Assembly: GCF_004124325.1 (NCBI RefSeq)
Contig: NZ_QBDT01000001.1
Coordinates: forward strand, 62,001 to 126,000
Length of the DNA: 64,000 bases
Source: Streptomyces sp. L2
GTDB lineage: Bacteria; Actinomycetota; Actinomycetes; Streptomycetales; Streptomycetaceae
Reading direction: 5' to 3'
Under the pieces are notes generated by a model. It had not been told where the DNA came from. It was given only the letters and a program-made list of their open reading frames with translations, and searched no databases. Made by a program: the position numbers and the translations under genes. Shown piece by piece: positions 1 through 6,665 of this stretch (its first letter is position 1; each line of letters begins with the position of its first letter).

Positions 1-2
1 CG

Positions 3-182
3 CTGGCCCGCACGAACCACGAGTTGGCCGGAGTCGAGACGCTGTTCCTCGCGGCCGACCCCTCCCTCGCGCACATCTCCTCCACCCTCGTCACCGCGAC
101 ACGTCACCGGGGCCGTATGCCGAATGGTGATCCGAGCGGGCGGGGCCAGGGCCGGCGGTCGGAGATCGAGGCGGCGAAGTAG
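3..182 (+). CDS. C-terminal end of a phosphopantetheine adenylyltransferase-like protein (partial)
   Basis: Only the last 59 codons are inside the window; the reading frame is open from base 3 to a TAG at 180-182. The stretch RTNHELAGVETLFLAADP followed by HISSTLV matches the C-terminal half of CoaD, where the NRxL..VETLF..P.....SSxLV pattern lines the ATP and phosphopantetheine site. CoaD joins ATP and 4'-phosphopantetheine to give dephospho-CoA in the cytoplasm. The tail after SSTLV is basic and Gly/Arg-rich and does not resemble the usual CoaD ending, so this may be a diverged paralogue rather than the housekeeping enzyme. The catalytic N-terminal HxGH region lies outside the window and cannot be checked. 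Confidence 0.6.
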   Translation: MARTNHELAGVETLFLAADPSLAHISSTLVTATRHRGRMPNGDPSGRGQGRRSEIEAAK

Positions 183-301
183 GCGCGGTCCGCCGGCTCG
201 CAGGCCAGTACCGCCGGGGCGTGGCCGGCCTGCGGCCGCTTCGGCTCGGGCATGTTGGTCGACTCCGCCGAGCGCGAGCGCCGAGGCCGGGTGCGACGTG
301 G

Positions 302-1480
302 TCAGACGGTGTTACGCGCGGCGGGTGGACGGAACTGGGGCCCGTAGGAGCCGGGGCCGTCGGGGCGGGTGGTTTCCATGAGGGCGACGGCGGGGCCCTC
401 CAGGCCGTGCATGGCGTGCACGGCGGCGTTCAGCGCACGCGGGTCGCCGTCGTTCCAGGCGCTCTCCAGATGATGCAGAACGGCGTGGTACGTCCCGTCG
501 AACCGGCCGAGGAGCCGGCGCACCGCGGGCGACGGGTCGGGCCAGCCGCCGGCGGGGACGGCGGCCATGGGCCGTGTGCTGGGGAAGGGGAAGGGCTGTC
601 CGCTGAACTCCCACCGATGAGCGACGCGCCGCAGGCGCCGTTCGTGGTAGATCTCGCCGAACGCGTAGTAGTGGGCGGGTTCGTCGCCGCCGAAGGCGTC
701 AGCGGGCGAGCTGGTCGTGCCCTCACCCTGTTCCTTGACGATGCCGATGGCGTGTTCGACGTCGTCGAGGCTTGCGACAGGCTTGAGGACGTCGGACCCG
801 ATGTGTTTCGCGAGCTGGCCCTCGGCCGACAGTTCCGGGCGAGCGCGCCGGAAGGCGGCGAGTACGGCGTCGTAGAAGTCCCCGATCCCCGGCGACGAGA
901 CGTCGGCCCTCGCGAGGGGCTGGTCCGGGGCCTCGATGGCCATCATCACGTCGTGCACCAGGGACTTGGTCAGGCCGGACAGGTACACGGTCACGCCGGC
1001 GCGGACGCCGCCCGGCAGCTGTCCGGGGTAGGACATCGCCGCGTCCATGATCCGTGGGCGGCCGCCCACGGCCACCAGCAGGTTGCTGACCACGCCGAGG
1101 TGGTACATCTCGTCGGCGACGACGCGCCGGATGAGGCGGGCGGCCTGGCTGTTGCGGTCGTGGATCGACCACCATCCGCACAAGTAGGGCGGAATGGTGG
1201 CCAGTTCGAGCTCCACGGCGATCTGCAGCGACTCCCGGATCCAGTCGAGGTCGCGTCGGTGCTCGGGAACGGCCATCAGGCGGGGAACAGCACCGCACCC
1301 GGCGGCCGGCCCCGGCTCCTGCTCCGGGCCGGGAGGCGACTGGACGGCGCCGGCGCCGGCCTGGGCGTCCGTGGCTGCCGCGAGCGGAAGCGCTGCGGCC
1401 ACCGCCGCCGATGCCAGAAACCCCCGGCGCCCGAACGGCAGCACTCTTGAATCGTCCGGACCGTGTCCGCTGTCCGCCAC
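302..1480 (-). CDS. Tat-exported ferritin-like domain protein (VioB/iminophenyl-pyruvate dimer synthase-related)
   Basis: The 392-residue protein starts at GTG (1480) about six bases after a GGAGAG ribosome site. Residues 18-45 form a Tat signal: GRRGFLASAAVAAALPL, then an Ala-rich cleavage zone. From about residue 75 the chain carries an all-helical ferritin-like domain with metal-ligand candidates in ELATIPPYL and VADEMYHLGVVSNLL. This pattern is typical of the ferritin-like family (Pfam PF12902) found in VioB/RebD-type iminophenyl-pyruvate dimer synthases and in many stand-alone exported proteins. It is far shorter than VioB and sits next to no pigment genes, so a role in violacein- or rebeccamycin-type synthesis is unlikely. 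It is probably an exported diiron or haem-binding protein of unknown substrate. The gene stands alone and converges with the CoaD-like fragment. Confidence 0.7.
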   Translation of the reverse strand: MADSGHGPDDSRVLPFGRRGFLASAAVAAALPLAAATDAQAGAGAVQSPPGPEQEPGPAAGCGAVPRLMAVPEHRRDLDWIRESLQIAVELELATIPPYLCGWWSIHDRNSQAARLIRRVVADEMYHLGVVSNLLVAVGGRPRIMDAAMSYPGQLPGGVRAGVTVYLSGLTKSLVHDVMMAIEAPDQPLARADVSSPGIGDFYDAVLAAFRRARPELSAEGQLAKHIGSDVLKPVASLDDVEHAIGIVKEQGEGTTSSPADAFGGDEPAHYYAFGEIYHERRLRRVAHRWEFSGQPFPFPSTRPMAAVPAGGWPDPSPAVRRLLGRFDGTYHAVLHHLESAWNDGDPRALNAAVHAMHGLEGPAVALMETTRPDGPGSYGPQFRPPAARNTV

Positions 1481-1665
1481 TGATCTCTCCGTTCACAGGC
1501 CCGGATCCCTTCGCCGCTCCTGAAGCTGCGAAGGGCAGGAAGATCAGCCAAGCTAGCGGCGGTCACCGGCGGATCCCGGCATGAACAGCCGGTCAGCGGC
1601 ATCGACCACTCCTGTGGCCGATGCCGCGCCCGCCGGCGAGGAAGGGCACACGCGCTCGCTTGGCC

Positions 1666-2880
1666 TCATCCGTCGGCCAGCTGCCGGATGGTCTCGACGG
1701 TCCGGGCCGCGCCGTCCTCGGCCGCCACATGGTGTGCCGCCGTCGCGGCGGCTCGGCTGTGTACTTGCCGCCTCACCACTCGGTCGAGGGCGTCGGCAAG
1801 CCGTTCCTCGGTGAGGGCCCGGAAGGGGATCGGGTCGGTGGCTGCGCCGAGGGCGGCGAGCCGTCGCGCCCAGAACGGCTGGTCCGCGGTCACCGGCACG
1901 GGGACGGCCGGCACTCCGGCGCGCAGCGCGGCCGCCGAGGTGCCGGCCCCGGCGTGGTGGACCACAGCGGCCAGCCGGGGGAACAGCAGGGCGTGCGGCA
2001 CGTTCCCGATGGTGAGCACGTCGTCCCCGTCGGCGGCGAGCCCGGCGCTGCCGGCTTGGAGGATCCCCCGCAGCCCGGCGCGGCGCAGGGCGCGCACAGC
2101 GAGCTCGCTCAGCCGTTCCCCGTCGCCGGAGGCCATGCTCCCGAAGCCGATGAGGACGGGCCGGGGACCGGCGCCGAGGAAGTCCTCAAGCTCGGCGGGC
2201 AGCCGCTCGGTCACGTCGTGGTGGGGCCACCAGTTGCCGACGACCTCCAGTCCGGGTCGCCAGTCGGAGGGGCGGGGCACCAGGGCTGTACTGAACCCGT
2301 GCAGGACGGGCCAGTTCGCCCGCTCCTGTCGCCGGCGCGTCTCGGCCGGGGAGGCCGGAGGCAGTCCGAGGCGGTGGCGCACCTGTGCGACCGCCTGTGC
2401 GTAGAGGCGGTCGGTCATCCGCAGTGCGAAGCGTCCCGCGGCCCGGTTGACGAGAGGCCCCAGTGAGCGGGAGCCGGTCACGACGGGTGGGAAGTCGCCC
2501 GTGGGTGCGGTGGGTTGGAGGTACACGCCGAGGCTCGGTATGCCCGTGGCCTCGGTGAGGTGCCAGCCGAGCGGGGCCGTGGTCGTCGACAGCAGCAGGA
2601 GGTCCGTGCCCGCGTCCACCGCGTCGGCGAAGCCGTGGCCCAGTTCGGTGATGAACGCGGCGGCGTTCCGTATGAGTTCACGTGTGCCGGTGCCGCCGCC
2701 TCGCCCCTGGGTGCCGGCGGGCAGACTGCGGAATTCCAGTCCCGCGTCGCGCACGAGGGGCGCGAACGCGTCGGGTGCGGCGAGGGCGACGTCGTATCCT
2801 GCGCGCCGCAGCTCAGCACCCAGGCCCGTGTAGGGCGCGACGTCGCCGTGCGATCCGGCCGCGGTGATCAGGATCCTCAT
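1666..2880 (-). CDS. GT1 glycosyltransferase (MGT / macrolide-type family)
   Basis: The protein has 404 residues. The start chosen is ATG at 2878-2880, giving MRILITAAGSHGDVAPYTGL, the classical N-terminus of GT-B fold glycosyltransferases; upstream in-frame codons lie inside the next gene. The C-terminal half has the nucleotide-sugar signature: NVPHALLFPRLAAVVHHAG, GAGTSAAALRAGVPAVPVP and DQPFWARRLAALGA. Such enzymes move a sugar from an NDP-sugar to a small acceptor such as a macrolide, flavonoid or antibiotic. The start overlaps the stop of the upstream MerR-type regulator by four bases (ATGA), so the two are translationally coupled. Co-expression with a TipA-like drug-sensing regulator suggests drug glycosylation for resistance, which is inference. 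No deoxysugar genes are nearby. Confidence 0.85.
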   Translation of the reverse strand: MRILITAAGSHGDVAPYTGLGAELRRAGYDVALAAPDAFAPLVRDAGLEFRSLPAGTQGRGGGTGTRELIRNAAAFITELGHGFADAVDAGTDLLLLSTTTAPLGWHLTEATGIPSLGVYLQPTAPTGDFPPVVTGSRSLGPLVNRAAGRFALRMTDRLYAQAVAQVRHRLGLPPASPAETRRRQERANWPVLHGFSTALVPRPSDWRPGLEVVGNWWPHHDVTERLPAELEDFLGAGPRPVLIGFGSMASGDGERLSELAVRALRRAGLRGILQAGSAGLAADGDDVLTIGNVPHALLFPRLAAVVHHAGAGTSAAALRAGVPAVPVPVTADQPFWARRLAALGAATDPIPFRALTEERLADALDRVVRRQVHSRAAATAAHHVAAEDGAARTVETIRQLADG

Positions 2881-3677
2881 CGGTGCTCCTCTGGGTCGGT
2901 GCCGTCCCCTGCGTGGCGGGCCGCGTTGGCGTGCACCGCCCGGCAGGTGTAGGCGGCCAGACCCGGTCGTTGGTGGGAAGGCGGTACGACCAGTGCGAAG
3001 GCGCGCGGGTCGGCGGCGAAGTCGTCCGCGATACGCCGATGCATGTCGGGCGGGCAGGCGGTGAACCAGCGTGCGATGTGCAGGCGGTGCTCCTCGGCGA
3101 GGTCCATGGCCCGCTCGCCGTCGCTCGGCTCCCCCTCGTCGAAGGCCGCGAGCAGCTCCGCTCGCCAGGCGGCGGCCTCGCCCATGAGCCGGCGCCAGTC
3201 CTCCTTGGTGTGGGCGGCGGCGCGCGCCATCGCCTCGCGGTGCCCCGCCGAGTTCGCCCACTTCAACTCCGCCTCGGTGGCATAACTCAGGTCGAAGGTG
3301 ACCTCACCGAAGACCTCGAACCGCTCCTGAGGAGTCAGACGCACCCCGGTCTTCTGGACCTCCACCGCCCGTTCCGCCACCTCGGCCAGCCGTTGCAGCC
3401 GGGCGATCTCGTCGCTCAACTGCCGCTGCCGGGCCCGGAGCCGTTCCACTGGATCGGCCTGTGGATCCTTGAGGATGGCGGCGATCTCGTCGAGGGGGAA
3501 GCCGAGTTCACGGTAGAAGAGGATCTGCTGGAGACGGACCAGGTCGGCCTCACTGTAGAGCCGGTATCCGGCGTGGCTGCGGTCGCTGGGTGAGAGCAGA
3601 CCCGCCTTGTCGTAGTGATGCAGTGTCCGCACCGTCACCCCGGCGACGGCCGAGACCTGCCCTACGGAGTAGCTCAT
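2877..3677 (-). CDS. MerR-family regulator with TipAS-type ligand domain
   Basis: The 266-residue protein opens with a MerR winged helix: YSVGQVSAVAGVTVRTLHHYDKAGLL at residues 3-28, then YRLYSEADLVRLQQILFYRELGFPLDEI. A dimerisation helix follows around residues 75-110. The C-terminal 140 residues match the TipAS antibiotic-binding domain, with ELKWANSAGHREAM and a Trp-rich centre. TipA-like activators bind thiopeptides or other drugs and then open a promoter with an overlong spacer. The gene is first in a two-gene unit with the coupled glycosyltransferase. A MerR-style promoter lies immediately upstream, so autoregulation is likely. Confidence 0.9.
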   Translation of the reverse strand: MSYSVGQVSAVAGVTVRTLHHYDKAGLLSPSDRSHAGYRLYSEADLVRLQQILFYRELGFPLDEIAAILKDPQADPVERLRARQRQLSDEIARLQRLAEVAERAVEVQKTGVRLTPQERFEVFGEVTFDLSYATEAELKWANSAGHREAMARAAAHTKEDWRRLMGEAAAWRAELLAAFDEGEPSDGERAMDLAEEHRLHIARWFTACPPDMHRRIADDFAADPRAFALVVPPSHQRPGLAAYTCRAVHANAARHAGDGTDPEEHR

Positions 3678-3701
3678 TCACCTGCCCTTTCGTCGGCCCA
3701 C

Positions 3702-3732
3702 AGCCTCAAGCCTGACGTAGGGGGAGGGTCAA
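3702..3732 (-). promoter_or_regulatory. MerR-type promoter/operator with 19-bp spacer
   Basis: On the minus strand TTGACC (3727-3732) is followed after exactly 19 bases by GAGGCT (3702-3707), 25 bases upstream of the regulator ATG. The stretch carries CCCTCC and TTGAGG half-sites in imperfect dyad arrangement, as in BmrR and TipA targets, where the regulator untwists a too-long spacer. The gene downstream encodes a regulator of exactly this family. The site was recognised by eye and the -10 match is weak. Confidence 0.55.
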
Positions 3733-3831
3733 CTCGCGGACGTGCGGCTCCGAGTGCTTCCGGCGAGCTGCTGCGAGTGCTCTCGCCGGGCTGCGCGGCC
3801 GGGTTCGGCCAGGCCCTAAGATCCCGTGTCC

Positions 3832-4152
3832 ATGGGGGGATCCGTTCGTGGTCGGCCGCCGGCGTCCGACTCGCACCGTGGCCGTCGCGGTGGCCGCGCT
3901 GGGCGTACTCGCGGTGCTGGGTGTCGTGCTCCTGGTTCTTCCGGGGCTGGTGGTCGATCACGATCTCACGGCGCGGACCTGGGGCGGGCGAACCTGGAGG
4001 GTGCGGTGGCCGGCGACCTGACGGTCTGGCCGGCCGGGTTCGACGTCCGGGCGGCCGGAGTGGTCGTCGCCGCGGCCCCGGGCGCCGAACCGGACAATCC
4101 GCTGCCGGCCGCCGCGCTCACCAGGCAGGCCCCGCCTCTGCGGTCCGCCTGA
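3832..4152 (+). pseudogene. Probable frameshifted membrane/pentapeptide-repeat protein remnant
   Basis: No intact ORF here looks real, but two frames carry complementary pieces of one plausible protein. Frame 2 (from about 3848) reads RRRPTRTVAVAVAALGVL, then a hydrophobic segment ending VLPGLVVDHDL, a typical basic-plus-transmembrane N-terminus. Frame 1 takes over at about 3967 with GADLGRANLEGAVAGDL, which has the A(D/N)LxxA spacing of pentapeptide repeats, and runs to a stop at 4150-4152. An ATG at 3832 lies in frame 1, so two shifts would be needed to join all pieces. The simplest reading is a decayed gene; sequencing error is the alternative. Function is unknown. Confidence 0.35.
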
Positions 4153-4189
4153 CGCCCGTCCCGCACTGCCATCAGGCCGGGCGGGGACC

Positions 4190-4789
4190 TCAGGGTTCTC
4201 GGGCAGCGGTCAGTTCCGACAGGTGCCGGGCGATCACGTCGCGCATGAGAGGCGGGGTGGCGCGGTCCGGGCGGATCACGCAGTGCACCACGAGTCCGTC
4301 GATGAGCGCGTACAGCCGCTCGGCCTCCACTCTGAGGTCAAGGTCGTCACGCGGGTCGTGGCGCGTCAGGACCTCGACGAGCTGCTGGCACAGGTCCTGA
4401 AGGAGTTCGTAGCTGGTGTCGCGCAGGGCCCGTAGCGTCGGTTCGGTCTGGGCCCGGACGGTGAAGGCCAGCCAGACTTCCGCCTCGGCCCGGCGCTCCG
4501 CGTCCAGAGGGAGCAGTTCCTCGATGGCTCTCAGGACCGTCACGGCGGGGTCCGGCTGGAGTTCGAGTGCCTGGACCCTGTCGCGGACCCGGTCGATGAC
4601 CAGCTGCATCGCGAACACGAGTACGTCCGACTGGGTGGCGAAGTAGTGCCGGAGGGACCCCGCTGACAGGCCGGCCTCCTTCGCGACGCTGCGGACGGAG
4701 ACGCCTTCCCACCCGCGGCTGAGGATCAGGCGCCACACGGCTTCCGCCACCGCGGCGCGCCGGGCCTGGGGATCGACGACTTTCGGCAC
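4190..4789 (-). CDS. TetR-family transcriptional regulator
   Basis: The 199-residue protein starts at GTG (4789). The N-terminal HTH is clear: AVAEAVWRLILSRGWEGVSV, RSVAKEAGLSAGSLRHYFAT and a third helix to about residue 55. The rest is the all-helical ligand and dimer domain, with RAEAEVWLAFTVRAQTEPTLRAL as in BetI/TetR_C_6-like members. The gene is divergent from a small membrane protein gene, and a perfect palindrome lies between them (4800-4815). It most likely represses itself and the divergent gene in response to an unknown ligand. A start further upstream is not supported, because the palindrome begins only ten bases away. Confidence 0.9.
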   Translation of the reverse strand: MPKVVDPQARRAAVAEAVWRLILSRGWEGVSVRSVAKEAGLSAGSLRHYFATQSDVLVFAMQLVIDRVRDRVQALELQPDPAVTVLRAIEELLPLDAERRAEAEVWLAFTVRAQTEPTLRALRDTSYELLQDLCQQLVEVLTRHDPRDDLDLRVEAERLYALIDGLVVHCVIRPDRATPPLMRDVIARHLSELTAAREP

Positions 4790-4799
4790 CCCTTCTTTT

Positions 4800-4815
4800 T
4801 AGCACGCCCGTGCTA
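4800..4815. promoter_or_regulatory. Palindromic operator between TetR gene and membrane-protein gene
   Basis: TAGCACG-CC-CGTGCTA is a perfect 7-bp inverted repeat with a 2-bp centre, lying 10 bases upstream of the TetR start codon and 38 bases upstream of the divergent gene. Length and symmetry fit a TetR dimer site. A TATCTT sequence at 4814-4819 could serve as the -10 of the rightward promoter, so binding would block it. This is inferred from position; binding is untested. Confidence 0.6.
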
Positions 4816-4853
4816 TCTTTATTTGGCACAGTCGTATCACATCAGGAGGTGCG

Positions 4854-5513
4854 GTGCCCGTGCTGTACGTACTGATCGTCGGAAGCGAGATCGCCTTCTG
4901 GGTCCTCCTGGTCGCCGGCCTGCTGTGCCGCTACGCACTGCGCCGGCGCCGGGCGAGCGTGGTCCTGCTGCTGATGGTGCCCGCGGTCGATCTTCTGCTC
5001 TTCGCCGCGTCCACCGCCGACCTCGTGCGCGGTGCGGCACCGACGGCCGCGCACGGCCTGGCGGCGATCTACCTGGGCGTGTCGACGGCCTTCGGCGGAC
5101 GGCTGGTGGCGTGGGCGGACGGCCGTCTCGCCCACCGGTTCGGCGGGCCGCCGCCCAGCCGCCCGCCTCGTTACGGGCCGGAGCACGCCGCCCATGAACG
5201 CCGTATGTGGGGCCGCCACCTGCTTGCCTGGAGCATCGGAAGCTGTCTGATCCTGCTGGACGCCGCGATCGTCGGCGACGCCCACCGCGTCGCCCCGCTG
5301 ACCGGCGTCATCGGCTCGTGGGGTGTGATCCTCGCGATCGACTTCGTGTGGTCCTTCAGCTACACCGTGTTCCCCCGCAAGGCCCGGCCCGACCGGCGCG
5401 GGCCCGCGGAGGGCCCACCGGCACCGGTGGCCGAGCCGGGCACCGGTCGGCGTGGAGTGGTGGCAACACCCGGGCCGGAGTGGGGAAAGCCCCCCGCCCA
5501 GTCCGGTGACTGA
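4854..5513 (+). CDS. Small multi-pass membrane protein of unknown function
   Basis: The 219-residue protein starts at GTG (4854), behind a strong AGGAGGT ribosome site at 4844-4850. Hydrophobic segments are visible at residues 3-25, 36-55, 65-85, 125-145 and 150-170, giving about five membrane spans. The cytoplasmic tail is Pro/Gly-rich and probably disordered. No enzymatic motif is visible. It looks like an uncharacterised actinobacterial integral membrane protein. Its promoter appears to be under the divergent TetR regulator, so it may be the effector of that circuit, for example in transport or membrane homeostasis. The desaturase downstream begins 41 bases later and could share the transcript. 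Confidence 0.7.
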   Translation: MPVLYVLIVGSEIAFWVLLVAGLLCRYALRRRRASVVLLLMVPAVDLLLFAASTADLVRGAAPTAAHGLAAIYLGVSTAFGGRLVAWADGRLAHRFGGPPPSRPPRYGPEHAAHERRMWGRHLLAWSIGSCLILLDAAIVGDAHRVAPLTGVIGSWGVILAIDFVWSFSYTVFPRKARPDRRGPAEGPPAPVAEPGTGRRGVVATPGPEWGKPPAQSGD

Positions 5514-5554
5514 CCGGCTGTTCCGGTCGGACGGGCGTCCCGAGACTTGACGGC

Positions 5555-6631
5555 ATGACGACTTCCTCTCAGGCCTTGGCCGCGGCCGAGGTTCCGGCCG
5601 CCCGTTCCCGCCCGTCCGACCCAGCGGCCGGCAGCGACTTCGCCCGGCTGTCCCGGCGCATCGCCGAGGCCGGTCTGCTGCGGCGGCGCCCGGGCTACTA
5701 CACGGCACGGATCGGCCTGGTGATCTTGTTGACGGGGGCGGGATGGGGAGCCTTCGTCGCGCTCGGTAACACCTGGTGGCAGCTGGCCGTGGCGGCCTTC
5801 CTGGCCCTGATGTTCGGGCAGATCGCCCTGGTGGCACACGACCTGGCGCACCGGCAGGTGTTCCGGCGGGGCGGCCCGAGCCAGACCTGGGGCCGGCTCT
5901 TCGGCAATCTCGGGATCGGCATGAGCTACGGCTGGTGGATGCACAAGCACACCCGCCACCACGCCAACCCCAACCATGAGGAGCTCGACCCCGACGTCGC
6001 GCCGGACATCCTCGTGTGGTCCACGGCGCAGGCGCGCGACAGCCGGGGCCCGGCCCGCCTGATCGGCGGTCACCAGGCATGGCTGTTCTTCCCGTTGCTC
6101 ACCCTCGAAGGGTTCAACCTGCATGTCTCGAGCCTGCGGGCGCTGCGCTCACCGGCCATGAAGCACCGGCTGCTGGAAGGGGGCCTGCTCCTGCTGCATC
6201 TGGCCGCGTACGTGTCCGCGCTGTTCTGGGTGCTCCCGCCGGGCAAGGCCGTCGCGTTCCTGTTCGTGCACCAGTGCCTCTTCGGGATCTACCTCGGCTG
6301 CACCTTCGCCCCGAACCACAAGGGCATGCCCACCTTCACCGGCGACGAACGGCCCGACTTCCTGCGCCGCCAGGTCCTCACCTCCCGCAACGTACGCGGC
6401 GGGCGCTTCACCGATGTGATGCTCGGCGGCCTCAACTACCAGATCGAGCACCACCTCTTCCCCAGCATGCCCACGCCGCACCTGCGGCGGGCCCGGCCCG
6501 TCGTGCGGGCCTACTGCGCGGAGATCGGCGTGCCTTACCACGAGACCGGCCTGATCCGCTCCTACGGCGAGGCCCTCACCCACCTGCACCGCGTGGGGGA
6601 ACCGATCAGGCGCCGCCGCAGGACACGCTGA
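5555..6631 (+). CDS. Membrane fatty acid desaturase (acyl-lipid/acyl-CoA type)
   Basis: The 358-residue protein carries the three His boxes of membrane diiron desaturases: HDLAH (about residue 93), HKHTRHH (about 131) and QIEHH (about 297). Hydrophobic pairs lie between them. The spacing and the QIEHHLFPSMP third box place it in the front-end/omega desaturase-like superfamily (PF00487) that inserts double bonds in fatty acyl chains using O2 and reduced ferredoxin or cytochrome. The first 40 residues are Ala/Pro-rich and variable. No clear ribosome site precedes the ATG. It lies 41 bases after the TetR-controlled membrane gene on the same strand, which suggests joint control of membrane lipid state. 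Regiospecificity cannot be read from sequence. Confidence 0.9.
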   Translation: MTTSSQALAAAEVPAARSRPSDPAAGSDFARLSRRIAEAGLLRRRPGYYTARIGLVILLTGAGWGAFVALGNTWWQLAVAAFLALMFGQIALVAHDLAHRQVFRRGGPSQTWGRLFGNLGIGMSYGWWMHKHTRHHANPNHEELDPDVAPDILVWSTAQARDSRGPARLIGGHQAWLFFPLLTLEGFNLHVSSLRALRSPAMKHRLLEGGLLLLHLAAYVSALFWVLPPGKAVAFLFVHQCLFGIYLGCTFAPNHKGMPTFTGDERPDFLRRQVLTSRNVRGGRFTDVMLGGLNYQIEHHLFPSMPTPHLRRARPVVRAYCAEIGVPYHETGLIRSYGEALTHLHRVGEPIRRRRRTR

Positions 6632-6665
6632 CGACGCCCGGCGACGTACGCCTGCGCCTTCCGGC

